A stretch of 64,000 nt of DNA from Eriocheir sinensis (taxonomy: Eukaryota > Arthropoda > Malacostraca > Decapoda > Varunidae). Position 1 is the stretch's first letter, and each line of letters opens with the position of its first letter. The notes below the pieces were generated by a model. It had not been told where the DNA came from, did not search any database, and saw only the letters and a list, made by a program, of their open reading frames with translations. The DNA lies in NCBI RefSeq assembly GCF_024679095.1, contig NC_066516.1, positions 23,518,218 to 23,582,217 of the forward strand, in the 5' to 3' direction. Both the position numbers and the translations under genes were made by a program. Positions 33,941 to 45,582 of this stretch are shown here, piece by piece.

Positions 33941-34744
33941 CTGAGGGGGAAGGGGAGGGGGAGGAGGTGTGTGGGGGGAGAGGAAGATAACGAAGAGGAG
34001 TTATTAAGATGAGGTTTAAAGTGCACCGTGCAATACGAGAAATGAACGATAAACGTGCGTAAGAAAGTGGAGAGGAATGAAGGGCTGAAGAAGGGGCCAG
34101 TGAGAGAGATGTAGGAATAGCGGCGCTGAGGGAAGAGGTGTGCGAGGGAAAGGGACGCGACGGAGGCAAAAAGAGGATAAGGAAGGGTCTGAAGAGAAGA
34201 GGGACATGGCAGTGGAAGGTGGATAAGGGACTGAGGCGGCCAGGATTGAGGGGGGCGGGGGTTGCACCACTTCCCGCCCGACGGAGGTCCTGAAGGCTCT
34301 CCCTTGTCCCTCCCGCGACTTAGATCTTCCGGCGGCGGCATCCTCACCCTGATTACTGCGGCGTGACAGACCGAAGGAGAGAGAGGAGGATAAGACGACG
34401 GACGAAGAGGACAGAGAGGCGAGTGACAGGATGGGTGAAAAGGAACTGGAGGAGAGAAGGATAGAAGAGGAGTAGGAGAGGAGGAAGTTGGAGGATGGCA
34501 AAGACGAGAGAAAAGGAGCTGGGGCAGAGTGTGTCTCAGTGTTGTGGGTGTTATGGAGTAGAAAGAGAAGGAGGAGGAGGAAGAGGAAGACGATATGGAG
34601 GTGAAAGACGACGATGGTAACGAAGACGACGAAGAGGGGGAGGAGGGATGGAACCTAAGTACAAATTTGATGACTGCAATGATGATAATGAGACTGTAGT
34701 GGACCCGCCCGATGAAGAAAACCTCCCAAACTCATGCAGCGACT
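33941..34744. repeat. Purine-rich tract
   Basis: Mostly A/G on the + strand with GAGGAGAG and GAAGACGA words. Complementary frames are low-complexity. Confidence 0.7.
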
Positions 34745-34920
34745 GGGGCACCTCTCTGAACGACTGGTGAAGAAGTGACTTTCCCATCTAGCCGGTCAAG
34801 GGTTCGATCCCCGGTGCCGAAAACCCTCTCCTGCTTTGAATGAATTTCCCGCGAGTTTCGAGATACGCAGAGGTCGTGTGGATGACTGGAAAAGTGGAAT
34901 TCAGGGGTTACAATACTGAT
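34745..34920 (+). mobile_element. tRNA-derived SINE-like element, family D
   Basis: A perfect B-box, GGTTCGATCCCC, lies near 34801-34812 inside a T-arm-like context, with an A-box-like TGAACGACTGG about 35 bp upstream near 34757. A body of about 100 bp follows. No paired acceptor stem can be drawn, so it is not a functional tRNA gene. Only one copy was seen. Confidence 0.5.
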
Positions 34921-34939
34921 GATAACAATGATAGTAACA

Positions 34940-35830
34940 AGTGGAAGAAGACGAAGAAGAAGAAGAAGAAGAAGAAGGAGAAGAAAAAGAAGAAAAAGAA
35001 GAAGAAAATAGTTTAACGAAAGAAAGAAAACCAAAATTAAGTAAGAAAGAAAGGACTTGAGACAGTGGAGGAGTGGGAGAGAGAGTGGGAGGGTAGAGGG
35101 GAGGGAGAGGGAAGCAGTGGCCCAGAATTAAAGACTCCATATAAAGGATAATTGCAAGATGCTGAATCACGAGATAAATAAGACGTTTAAACGAGGACGT
35201 GAAATATGCAAAATAGAGAAGTAATTGGGGTGAAGAGGGGAGAGAGGGAGGGAGAGAGAGAGTGGAGGGAAGAAGGGGATGGGATGCAGGATTTCTTACC
35301 TCCTCTCTCCTCTCCTTCCCTTCTTCCCTCCTTCTTTCCTCTCCATCCATACTCCCCTTCCACACTCCCTCCCTCCTTCTTTCCTCTTCTTCCCTCCTTC
35401 CCTTTCCACACTCCTTCCCTCCTTCCCTCACTCTTTCCTTCTCTTCCTTCCTCCCCTTCCTCACACTCCCTCTTTCCTCTCCCCTCTCATTTCCCTACCT
35501 TCGTTTCTACCTTCTTTCTCATCTTCCTTGCCATTTCCTCTCATTACCTCACTTCCTTCCCTGTCTTCTCCCTCCTTCCCTACCACACTGCCTCCCTTCT
35601 CTCTTCCTCTCCCTTCCTCTCCGGCTTTCTTTCTCTCCTCCTCCTCCGTGCCACTCTTCCCCTCTCCCTCTCGCGTTTCTTCCTTCTTCCTCCTTCCTTC
35701 TCCCTTGCCACGCTCCCTCCCTCACTCGCTCTCTTTCATCTCCTAATTATCCCCGTCATTTACCGTCCCCTCTCCCTCCTCCTCATTCACCTCCTCCTCC
35801 TCCGTCTCCTCCCCCGCCGCCCACGCTATC
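34940..35830. repeat. Polypurine then polypyrimidine tract
   Basis: The + strand is purine-rich at 34940-35290 (with a GAA run near 34955) and switches to C/T-rich at 35290-35830. The abrupt strand switch allows a long partial foldback. The 155-210-aa frames are artefacts. Confidence 0.85.
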
Positions 35831-36420
35831 TGTCTTAATCTGATATCTCGCTGTCTAGTTGCTGTCCCCCCGTACCTGTGTCGCCTGTGCGGACCAAGGC
35901 ACCGCAAGCACAGACAGACACAGGGGTCATTCGAGAAGTAAGGATGCACAAACAGGCAACTCTCTCCTCTAAGTGTACAGACGGCGGCGTTATCAAGGGA
36001 TGGACAACATTATTCTCTGCACATGATCGAAATAAAGAGAAACATATATATTGGAGTCATTTTATGGTGTTATGGACTCGCTCAGGACTCGTCTGGAGGG
36101 ACCCTCGGACTTGGCGTCGTAGGGTGGGCGAGGCGATGGACCCTCCGGTGTACGCCCCCATTGATTGATTGATTGATGAAAATAATAGTCGCTAGTTATT
36201 CTTATTTCTTTTTCTTATTTGTTAGCTTGTTGTGCATTTTAATCTATTTATTACCCTACCTCGCAGTCCCTCCATTTCTATAAGATATACTCTCTCGTTC
36301 TCTTTTCCTTCTCTCTCATCGCTTCACTTTCATTTTCTCTTTCCCGGCGTCTCAGGTGTTCGGGGATGCTGGACAGGCGGCTTTGAGTGTCCGCGCTGCT
36401 CCCTCTCTACCTGTCTCGTC
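35831..36420. other. Intron 1, no recognised feature
   Basis: Unique sequence with a short (ATTG)n near 36160. Nothing recognised. Confidence 0.5.

Positions 36421-36512
<92 letters not shown>
36421..36512. repeat. (AAT)n microsatellite
   Basis: About 30 AAT units with one AGT interruption near 36461. Confidence 0.95.
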
Positions 36513-36514
<2 letters not shown>

Positions 36515-38089
36515 GTCAGCGCCACCAATGGACTTAAGCAGACCACCAGTACCCACAAGACACTATTCTAGTATTACATTGTCATTGTCCAGCGTCTGTT
36601 TCATGCTGCCAAGGTCCCTAATGTAAGCGGTTAACCAGTATCTGTATTCGTTCGGTTAGCTTTGGTATTTTTTTATCTGCCAGAGTACATTTTGTTCTTA
36701 TCTAGTGTATGCTGTTTTAAATGTTCAATGCACACAAACATGAGCCAAACAGAGAAAAAAATATGAATCGGCACCACTTTGAAATATAAGTCGCCAGCAC
36801 ATAAAAAAAAAAGGAAATTGTAGCAAGCCTCTAAAATACTGATAACACTCTGTTGGGATGTAGAACACTCCTGTGGTGCCATAAAAAAGACTTAATAAAG
36901 AAGAAAAAACAACTATGTGGGGTGAACAAACAACTTTCTTTGGAATAGAGCAACACTTACGAGGCGGGGACGACACAACCTCCAGGACAAGAACAACAAT
37001 CCTATTCGCGCGCCACAGACAATAAACACACCCTGACCCCGGGCACGACGCGAGGAACGCAGAGGGGTGGTGCAACACTGCCTCCCGACACACAGAAATC
37101 AAACAACACTACAGACAACACGCAGGGACTCAAAGAACACTACCGCAGCACAGAAATTATGCGGACAACACGGACAAGTCTGCCGGGCCAAGACAACAGT
37201 CGAGGGAGGAATGAACACTGCTCCTGCAATAAGGACTATACTGCAGCGGGCACGGATGACTTCAGGGGCACGAACAACCCTCCAAGAGCACAATCGTACC
37301 ATGGTAATGTTTTAGTGGATACGGAAGATAACGCCCCGGTAAGGATAATCCAACAAGGACGAGGATAACATCGCAAAAACCCACGTATACTAGACTTCTG
37401 CAAAATTTTCTTTACAAAAAAAGGAAAATGAAAAATAAACCAAAAGACGAATATGATTTGAAACGTGACGTGATTTGTTTCGCTCTTAAAAAAAATGAAG
37501 TCGTAGTCGTCAGGAGGAAGGAGGTATACAAGAAAAAAAAGCACCATAATTAAACAGTGAACCAGATGAAAAAATGAAGATACTGGTTAAGCCTTGGATT
37601 AGAGGGATGAACCGTAGCGCAAATAAAACAACATACACTGGTTAAGGACAATATGTACTTTGACATCATATATATAAAACTGGGAAATGACAATATACTC
37701 TGTTAGGTAAAACGCTATCAAAGCTAACCGAGCCCTCCCGTTAAGTGGATAAACACAATCCAAACTCCGGGATAAAGGGTAGAAAGTGGGTAACATTTCC
37801 CTGAGACACTGGGCATGGCTGCTAATCCCCCCTACTCCCCCCACCCCCCTCAGGTACAAGGACCACTATCACCGCATACCCGACACTCCCATACTGCACA
37901 CAGACACAAACCAAGCTCCAGGATATGAAGCAGAAAGAGGGTAACAATTTCCTGAGACTCCCGTGACGCGGAGGTCCACAATGACTTCTCTGTGCTGCCC
38001 GCCGTCTCTACTCGCCTCGCCGTCCGCCTAAAAGTGTACCGTGCAGCCTCCCGTCCCCTGGTGGCCCTCACGCGATCCAGTTTTGTTCG
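36513..38089. other. Intron 1, no recognised feature
   Basis: A/T-rich and mixed sequence. 36930-37290 has loose ACAACAC/AGGACAAG repetition without a fixed period. No coding or element signal was identified. Confidence 0.5.
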
Positions 38090-39340
38090 TTTCTTTTTGG
38101 GATTGTTGGTGACCGCGAAGGACGGATTTGAGTAACATCTTATTTCAACTCTACCTGGTCGTTTTGGTTCCTCTCAGCTCATATTTGATTATACTATCGG
38201 CCAAGAGATGACGACGACAACTCAGCTTCCGTGTTTTTTGTTAACGACTGCTGGCGATGGCGAAAGACGGGTTTGAGTAACATCGATTCTCAAATATAAT
38301 AACACCTAGTCGTTTTGTTATTCCCAGCTCATTATTTGATTCTACGAACGACCAAGAAGACGACGATGACAACTCAACCTGATTTTATTATTTAAGAATT
38401 GCTGGCGATTGCAAAAGACGGGTTTGAGTAACATCTATTTTCAAATGTAATGACACCTAGTCGTTTCGCTATTCCCAGCTCATAATTTGATTCTACTAAC
38501 GACCAAGAAGACGACGATGACAACTCAACCTGTTTTTATTATTTAAGAATTGCTGGCGATTGCGAAAGACGGGTTTGAGTAACATCTATTCTCAAATGTA
38601 AGACATCTCGTCGTCTCGCTATTCCCAGCTCATTATTTGATTCTACTAACGGCCAAGAAGATGACGATGACAACTTGTTTATTATTATTTAAGAATTGCC
38701 GGCGATTGGGAAAGATGGATTAGTTATATCTATTCGCAAATATAACAATATCTATATACACCGTTGCCAGATTATCGTACTCAGAGCATAGTATTTACTG
38801 GTTTTTGACGCCTAACTATTGAAAAGAAACACCAGGAATTAACTATTTTAACGATAGATATAAATGAATCTAGTTATTGGGGCCCAGGAGACAGTTTTGG
38901 GGTCGGAAGTTCGTAAATATAAGAGGCTGCGTACGACAATCTGGCAACGTTGTCTATATAGTCGTTTTACGGTCCCTAGCTTATTATTTGATAGCAGTAA
39001 GAACCAAAAATATGACGATGGCAACTCAGTTTCTGCTTTTTATTTTTTAACTATTACTGGTGAAAGCGAAAGGTAAATTATCTATTCGTATCTATAATAC
39101 TGATAAGTCGTTTTACTATACCCCATTTCATTACTACAATTTACTAACGATCGAGATGACGGCAATTCAGTTTATGTTTTTCAAGGATTGCTGGCGATCG
39201 TGAAATACGGATTAGTCATATCTGTTCTCAAATATAATAACACCTAGTCGTTTTAGTTCTTCTCAACTCATTATTACGTTAAACAAAATAACCAAGAAAA
39301 TGAGGATGATCGTTCAGTTTCTTGGACGAGTGAAACTTAA
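38090..39340. repeat. ~148-bp satellite array
   Basis: Blocks GATTGCGAAAGACGGGTTTG, ACCTAGTCGTTT, TTCCCAGCTCAT and GACGATGACAACTCA recur with about 148-bp spacing (for example TGCTGGCGAT near 38249, 38402, 38550). Units in 38240-38700 are alike and later ones are diverged. One unit is split by the hAT-type MITE at 38759. Confidence 0.9.
38759..38952. mobile_element. hAT-type MITE, copy 1 (8-bp target duplication)
   Basis: The 194-bp element has inverted ends (left CACCGTTGCCAGATTATCG, complement of right CAACGTTGCCAGATTGTCG) and a perfect 8-bp duplication, TCTATATA, at 38751-38758 and 38953-38960. An 8-bp duplication with CA-starting ends is the hAT hallmark. It is inserted in a monomer of the 148-bp array: removing it restores the CAAATATAACA to GTCGTTTT continuity seen in neighbouring monomers. 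It is non-coding and would be mobilised in trans. Confidence 0.88.
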
Positions 39341-39374
39341 CATTTTTTTAATAATATATGAACGGCCTTGATGT

Positions 39375-40062
39375 TGTAACGGATTTTATTCTAACAAGAC
39401 ACACAAGGGAGTATTAAGCTTCAAAAACAGGCTCCTTGCGAGAGTACCGTTAGTCTTGTCTTTAAAGGCTTCTAAACATTTATTTTCTTACTTTCACTTT
39501 CCTTCATATCCTCCTAACGGATCTTAATCTAACAAGACACACAAGGGAGTATTAAGCTTCAAAAACAGGCTCCTTGCGAGAGTACCGTTATTCTTGTCTT
39601 TAAAGGCTTCTAAACATTTATTTTCTTACTTCCACTTTTCTTCATATCCTCCTAACGGATCTTAATCTAACAAGACACACAAGGGAGTATTAAGCTTTAA
39701 AAACACGTTCCTTGGGAGAGTACCGTTAGTCTTGTCTTTAAAGGTTTCTAAACATTTATTTTCTTACTTCCACTTTCCTTCATATCCTCCTAACGGATCT
39801 TAATCTAACAAGACACACAAGGGAGTATTAAGCTTTAAAAACAGGCTCCTTGCGAGAGTACCGTTAGTCTTGTCTTTAAAGGCTTCTAAACATTTATTTT
39901 CTTACTTTCACTTTCCATCATATCCTCCTAACGGATCTTAATCTAACAAGACACACAAGGGAGTATTAAGCTTCAAAAACAGGCTCCTTGCGAGAGTACC
40001 GTTAGTCTTGTCTTTAAAGGCTTCTAAACATTTATTTTCTTACTTTCACTCTCCTTCACATC
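39375..40062. repeat. 138-bp satellite array, subtype 1, 5 units
   Basis: CTAACAAGACACACAAGGGA starts at 39391, 39529, 39667, 39805 and 39943, an exact 138-bp period with few substitutions. The second half of each unit (GGCTTCTAAACATTTATTTT and CTTACTTTCACT) is shared with the adjacent subtype 2. Confidence 0.97.
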
Positions 40063-40822
40063 CTCCTCCTCCCCCACCCAAGAGCAACAACAATGACTTA
40101 GAGGATGATGATGACAATTCCGTGCTCTAGACTCGCAGGTTGGACGTTCTTGCTAAGGCTTCTAAACCTTTATTTTCTTACCTTCACTTTCCTTCACATC
40201 CTCCTCCTCCCCCACTCAAGAGCAACAACATTGACTTAGAGGATGACGATGACAATTCCGTGCTCTAGACTCGCGGGTTGGACGTTCTTGTTAAGGCTTC
40301 AAAACTTTTATTTTCTTACTTTCACTCTCCTTCACATCCTCCTCCTCCCCCACCCAAGAGCAACAACAGTGACTTAGAGGATGACGATGACAATTCCGTG
40401 CTCTAGACTCGCGGGTTGGACGTTCTTGTTAAGGCTTCTAAACATTTATTTTCTTACTTTCACTCTCCTTCACATCCTCCTCCTCCTCCCCCACCCAAGA
40501 GCAGCAACAATGACATAGAGGATGACGATGACAGTTCCGTGCTCTAGACTCGCGGGTTGGACGTTCTTGTTAAGGCTTCAAAACTTTTATTTTCTTACTT
40601 TCACTCTTCTTCACATCCTCCTCCTCCCCCACCTAAGAGCAACAACAGTGACTTAGAGGATGACAATGACAATTCCGTGCTCTAGACTCGCGGGTTGGAC
40701 GTTCTTGTTAAGGCTTCAAAACTTTTATTTTCTTACTTTCACTCTCCTTCACATCCTCCTCCTCCCCCACCCAAGAGCAACAACAGTGACTTAGAGGATG
40801 ACGATGACAATTCCGTGCTCTA
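40063..40822. repeat. 138-bp satellite array, subtype 2, 6 units
   Basis: AGCAACAACA starts at 40083, 40221, 40359, 40500 (AGCAGCAACA), 40638 and 40776: 138-bp period with one 141-bp step from an extra CCT. Units contain GATGACGATGACAATTCCGT and GACTCGCGGGTTGGACGTTC. About half of the monomer matches subtype 1. The array is interrupted by a MITE at 40823 and a partial unit resumes at 41052. Confidence 0.97.
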
Positions 40823-41051
40823 CTAGGGTCGGCATTATAAGATACTTTGGCTTCTCACATCGGCTATTACTATAGGTCAAAGAAGGGGTTAATCGGGTTC
40901 TAATGAATGTTTATTTAGGTTCACAGTACAGAGGAAGGGTCAGACTACCACCAGGGTCATAAAACTACTCCTGGAAATGCCCCAAACTCCTTCAAAAGCC
41001 TTGTCAAATAGGTGAACTTGGGCGACGAAATGCTTAGTAATACGGCCCAGC
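40823..41051. mobile_element. MITE family B, copy 2, inserted in satellite
   Basis: The terminal GGGTCGGCATTATAAG and the complement of the right end, GGGCCGTATTACTAAG, form imperfect inverted repeats. The core CACCAGGGTCATAAAACTAC matches the 55.0-kb copy. The left flank ends GTGCTCTA and the right flank resumes CTAGAATCGCGGGG, where intact monomers read GTGCTCTAGACTCGCGGG. The insertion therefore duplicated CTA or TA. Confidence 0.8.
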
Positions 41052-41279
41052 CTAGAATCGCGGGGTGGACGTTCGCGCCTCACAGGGTTCGCCAGCACAG
41101 AGGGTCAGGCACGTCTGCACATTGTCGGAGCAAAGGCAGAGCCACATACCCTTCTATTGCTCTGGGCAGTGTAATTAGGTGTAACATTAAGGAGCTTGTT
41201 TTGCGAGGAAAATGTCCATGTGGTGAAGTTACTTGCCTGAACATTATAAAGAAGCTTAACCATGCATAAAACATCAACG
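41052..41279. other. Partial satellite unit, then no recognised feature
   Basis: 41052-41078 is the displaced right part of a subtype-2 monomer. The remainder is unique sequence. Confidence 0.6.
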
Positions 41280-41302
41280 ATTATTATTATTACTATTATT
41301 AC

Positions 41303-41362
<60 letters not shown>

Positions 41363-41375
41363 CATTGATGTGTGT

Positions 41376-41417
<42 letters not shown>
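41280..41417. repeat. (ATT)n and (GT)n microsatellites
   Basis: Imperfect ATT/ATC run 41280-41364 and GT run about 41370-41417. Confidence 0.95.
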
Positions 41418-41418
<1 letters not shown>

Positions 41419-42194
41419 AGGGGTGAGGATGTGGGTGCCTGGGTGTCGAGGTGGGTGTCGGGGGCAGGTCTGGTCGGGTCGGATGTGGGTGTGGGTGTGG
41501 CTGCGGGCTGGGCGTGCACGTGGCCGCGGTCAGCCCTCGCCAGGAAGGGACCGACCGCACGCCCGCCGCACGGGAGGCGCAAAATAAAACAGGCGACCAG
41601 AAGGAGACGACACCGCGCCCTCAGCCTCCCGCCCCGACCCACAGTGAACCAACACCGTCGCCGCCGCCGCCACCTCCCCGCTACTCACTGCCTTCCTCTC
41701 CTTTCCGTCCTTCCACTGCTTTTTCCACTCCAATCCACCACATCCTCTTCCAACTCCATTCTTTCTCTTCCCACTTCATTCTTCCACTACAATAATACCC
41801 TTCCCACTTCATTTCTCCACTACTGTTCCCACTCCATTTCTCCACTCGTTCGATTCCCTCTCCTACACTCCCGCTAACTTTCTCGCTAACAACTATGGAG
41901 GCTACTTTTCCATATCTTATTGTTCTTATGGCCTTAAAACTTCTACTGCAGCTACTAGGCTACACAAACGCCTTAGCTGTTCATGGCAATAGGCAATAGG
42001 CGATACGGCAGAGTTCTGAGCGGTGATAGGAGGAGTTATTGATTCATGGTATTAATGGTGATCGGCGCTAAGACAGAGTTAATTATTCATGGTATTAGTG
42101 GCGATCGGCGCTATGACATTTAGGTTTTCATGGTGTTCAAATAGTGGTAATCAGCGCTGAGGCGGAGATAGCCCTGATAAAAGTCTATTATTAG
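41418..42194. other. Intron 1, no recognised feature
   Basis: GC-rich GGGTGTGG-like words at 41420-41510, a C/T-rich patch 41640-41870, then a loose repetition of GGTGATCGGCGCTA-like words at 42010-42160. No gene. Confidence 0.5.
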
Positions 42195-42480
42195 CGCAAC
42201 ATGCTTAGAAAATGATGAAAAAAAAGAGTGAATGAGAAAAAAAAGAGAAAATAAGGGAAAAAATCTAAAGTTATGAACGCGACATGCTCAGAAAATGGAA
42301 GAGAAAAAAAATGAACGAGAAAAAGAAGAGAAAATAAGGGACAAAATCTAAAGTTATGAACGCGACATGCTCAGAAAATGGAAGATAAAAAAATGAACGA
42401 GAAAAAGAAGAGAAAATAAGGGACAAAATCTGAAGTTATGAACGCGACATGCTCAGAAAATGGAAGAGAAAAAGGAATGT
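42195..42480. repeat. 83-bp tandem array, about 3.5 units
   Basis: TTATGAACGCGACATGCTCA starts at 42271, 42354 and 42436, with A-rich AACGAGAAAAAGAAGAG blocks between and a diverged first unit near 42199. Confidence 0.95.
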
Positions 42481-42481
42481 T

Positions 42482-42650
42482 GGAAAGTCTCGTTTAGTCG
42501 GCGCAACATCCGTGGTCATATGCCGGAGAGAGACAGAAGGGGAAGGAATTATAGGAGACGGGAACAGATACCAGGAGACGGGACCCAACCCCCGATTGAT
42601 GCCTGGTACCCATTCACTGCTGGGTGGACAGGGGCGTAGGGTGTCGGAAA
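42482..42650 (-). mobile_element. SINE family B, copy 2
   Basis: Shares GTCGGCGCAACATC, GGAGACGGGACCCAACCCCC and CTGGTACCCATTCACTGC with the copy at 31703 in the same orientation. It is inserted at the end of the 83-bp array and lacks the tRNA-like head. Confidence 0.75.
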
Positions 42651-42724
42651 AAGAGAAAAAGGAGAGGGAAGAAATAAGAAAAGCGAAGATTATAGAAAGG
42701 GGCGCCAGAGGGATACAACCACAA

Positions 42725-43085
42725 AAAGGATCACTCTATACCCGACTACAATGAGGACTCGATGATCAACAACAATAAAGAGCCGCTTGAACAAAACAAC
42801 AAAAAAGGATCACTCTATACCCGAGACACGAAAATTAACAACAACAAATAGCCGCTGGAACAAAGCCACAAAAAAGGATCACTCTATACCCGAGACACGA
42901 AGATTAACAACAACAAATAGCCGCTGGAACAAAGCCACAAAAAAGGATCACTCTACACCCGAGACACGAAGATTAACAACAACAAATAGCCGCTGGAACA
43001 AAGCCACAAAAAAGGATCACTCTATACCCGAGACACGAAGATTAACAACAACAAATAGCCGCTGGAACAAAGCCACAAAACGATC
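42725..43085. repeat. 69-bp tandem array, about 5 units
   Basis: GGATCACTCTATACCCGAGA units start at 42807, 42876, 42945 and 43014 with a 69-bp period. A diverged unit lies at 42728 and a partial one near 43081. A 23-residue repeat in the + frame is explained by the period being a multiple of three. Confidence 0.95.
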
Positions 43086-43900
43086 GCTGTGTACCCGATA
43101 TTTTGGCCTCAGTGAGCACTCGATTATCACCACCAACAAGAACCACGGACAACAAACAGCCGCTTCACGCCCCGCCGCCATAACTCAACGGGAGGCGACC
43201 ACAGGGGCGGAAGACAGCGTTTTACACTTAACACGGGGGAGGAGGGATGGGAGGAGGGTGAGAGGGAGGGTGTAGAAGGGAGGGGTGGATGGGTAAGGAA
43301 AAAAAGAGTGAGATGGGTAGGAAAGAGTGGTCTGGTATGGGTAGGGAAGAGTGGAATGGGTAGGAAAAATGGGGATGGTTAGGAAAGGGAGGAAAGAGTG
43401 GGATTCGAAGGGAAGGGAGGAATGGCAGGGAAAGGTTGGATGGATTGGAAAAGGGAGGATGAGTAGGGAAGGAAAGAGACGTATAGGGGTATGAAAGAAC
43501 AAGAAAGAAATGTAGCAAGGGAAGACTGGGTTGAGTAGGGATGAGGATGAGTGGTCGGGCGATGTTGGAAAGGGTCGAAGGGGTGGATGGATAGGAAAGG
43601 GGAGAATGGATGATGTGTGGAATGTGAGGATGGGTAGAAAAGTGTGCATGGGAGAGGTAATAAGGATGTAAGGAAAGGGGGGCTGGGTATAGGACAATGA
43701 GGGTAGATAAATGGATAGGGATAAGGGAATGGATAGGGAAGGGAGCAATGGATAAAGAAATACATGAAAGGAAGGCTTGAGGAAAAGGAGTAAAACTGAG
43801 GATAAGGAGAAAGATGACTGGAAAGAGATGACGAAAGGGTTGTTTAAAAAAGGAAGGACGAATGATCATGAGTGAGGCGACAGGAAGGGAAAGGAGGCAG
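43086..43900. repeat. Purine-rich degenerate repeats
   Basis: From about 43220 the + strand is G/A-rich with recurring GGGTAGGAAAGAGTGG and GGATGG words without a strict period. The 288-aa minus-strand frame is compositional. Confidence 0.75.

Positions 43901-43935
<35 letters not shown>
43901..43935. repeat. (CA)n microsatellite
   Basis: About 17 CA units. Confidence 0.95.
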
Positions 43936-43936
<1 letters not shown>

Positions 43937-44134
43937 GGAGGATGTAGTGGCGGTGTTGTCCTTGTCATCAGTAAAACACGTCCGGTACCTGGTGGTGTTT
44001 GTGGCGGGTGATGATGGTCTTGTGGTGGTGATGGTGATGGTGATGGTTCAGGCAATAAGATAAAGTGCAGATAGGAGAAGAAGGCGAGGTGCATGGTAAT
44101 ATAGGTTAATTAATGAAGAGGAGGAGGAAGGTTT

Positions 44135-44169
44135 GGAAAGTTTCGTTTAGTCGGCGCAACATCTGTGGA
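44135..44169 (-). mobile_element. SINE family B, 3'-end fragment
   Basis: GGAAAGTTTCGTTTAGTCGG plus GCGCAACATCTGTGG, the same 35-bp terminus as in the copies at 31703 and 42482. It then enters GAGGAGGAGG repeats. Confidence 0.7.
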
Positions 44170-44284
44170 AGAGGAGGAGAACGAGTCTGAGGAGGAGGAG
44201 GAAGACAAAAGGGAGGAGGAGGAGGAGGAGGAGGTGGAGAAGTGTAACAAATAAGAGGAAAGATTTTGAGGAGCAAGATTAAAA

Positions 44285-44425
44285 AGTAAAAGGGTAGCCA
44301 AGAAGGTAAACAAATGTAGCCAGATAAAAAGAAGAAAAAAACAAGTGTAGCCAGATAAGACGGAAAACAACAAGAGTAGCCAGATAAGAAGGAAAATAAA
44401 CAAGTATAGCCAGACAAAAAAAAAG
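44285..44425. repeat. ~31-bp tandem repeat, about 5 units
   Basis: GTAGCCAGATAA recurs near 44316, 44347, 44377 and 44406 with A-rich spacers; a diverged unit lies near 44294. Confidence 0.85.
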
Positions 44426-44532
44426 TAGAAGGATGGACAAGATTCGAGGTCGGCCGAGGTCATTCCAGGGTCACTGTTTTGTCTCCTGCTGACGACTGAA
44501 TATCTTGCGTTGTAACCCTTGGGCCTTGACTC

Positions 44533-44534
<2 letters not shown>

Positions 44535-44571
<37 letters not shown>

Positions 44572-44690
44572 AAAGGGTGTGGTCTGTCTTTGCCATCTGT
44601 CTGTATCGTAAAACCTTTGTCTTTATTTACATATGCGTCTGATTGTGCTTTGGTCCGTGTCCTTGTTGTGTGTGTGTGTGTGTGTGTCCA
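44535..44690. repeat. Two (GT)n microsatellites
   Basis: GT runs at about 44535-44569 and 44668-44688. Confidence 0.9.
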
Positions 44691-45239
44691 CGTACGCCAC
44701 AAGTTTTTTCTTTTAGCAACATGTATATACGCATTTCATTATAAGAGGCGTGCGATAATCAGAGCAGAGCAAAGCGGGGCGGAGGCGAGCAGCGAGGGAC
44801 CGTTTAGTGTTAGACAAACACGCATGGAGGGACAGAGAGACAGGATAAATAAACCAAGGAACGGATGGACTGACGGACGGACACTCGTCTCAGAGGGCGG
44901 CGAGGCGGAGTGGAGCCAGACACGGAGACACCCGGGGCAAAGAAGTGCAAGGAAGACACAACAGGGGTGAGGTTGTGCTGCGTGGACAGAGAGAGGGAGG
45001 GGAAGGAAATGAAGAGCCTTGGGGGTGTAGGAAAGGGGAGGAAAAGGGAGGAGGAAGATGAAGATGTGATAGGCGTCGGAGGAGGACCAGGGGGGAATAA
45101 GGAATGGGAAATGAGGTTAGGTGGATGTGGAGAGCGTAAGGGCAGTGTATGGCTCTCAGTTCATCCATCTCCCCTTCACCAGCAGGCATGAAGAGCTACG
45201 CAGTTAGGGAAATGGGGACACTCTTCGCTTTACCGTCAA
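44691..45239. other. Intron 1, no recognised feature
   Basis: Unique, partly purine-rich sequence; nothing recognised. Confidence 0.5.
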
Positions 45240-45535
45240 GAGAGAGAGAGAGAGAGAGAGAGGGTGACAGGGCGTGGGATAACAGTTCCTCGTCGCTGCT
45301 GACTGACTGAGACCGTCTGATAAAAAAAAAAAAAAAAAAAAAAAAATAGTCGCCGCCATACCACAACGCACTTTCACGCACCACATACTGTCTGCGTGTA
45401 GGGGTGACCGACTTATGGACGCCCATTCGATTTACGCCCACCCCTTCGACATACGGACGCCCATTCGACTTACGACCACTCTCGCGACTTACGGAGAGGA
45501 AGACTAAGGGTTGTACTACTATCATAACTCTTACG

Positions 45536-45582
<47 letters not shown>
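45240..45582. repeat. (GA)n, A run, short ACGCCCATTCGA repeats and (ATT)n
   Basis: GA run 45240-45262, more than 20 A near 45321-45346, two to three loose repeats around CGCCCATTCGA(T/C)TTACG at 45418-45495, and ATT run about 45536-45582. Confidence 0.85.

Noticed and set aside
42787..43275. A 162-codon frame with a 23-residue repeat
   Set aside because: The 69-bp tandem array has a period divisible by three; no known domain and no flanking gene signals.
43228..44094. A 288-codon minus frame
   Set aside because: Low-complexity Pro/Ser/Phe translation of a G/A-rich repeat tract with a (CA)n inside.
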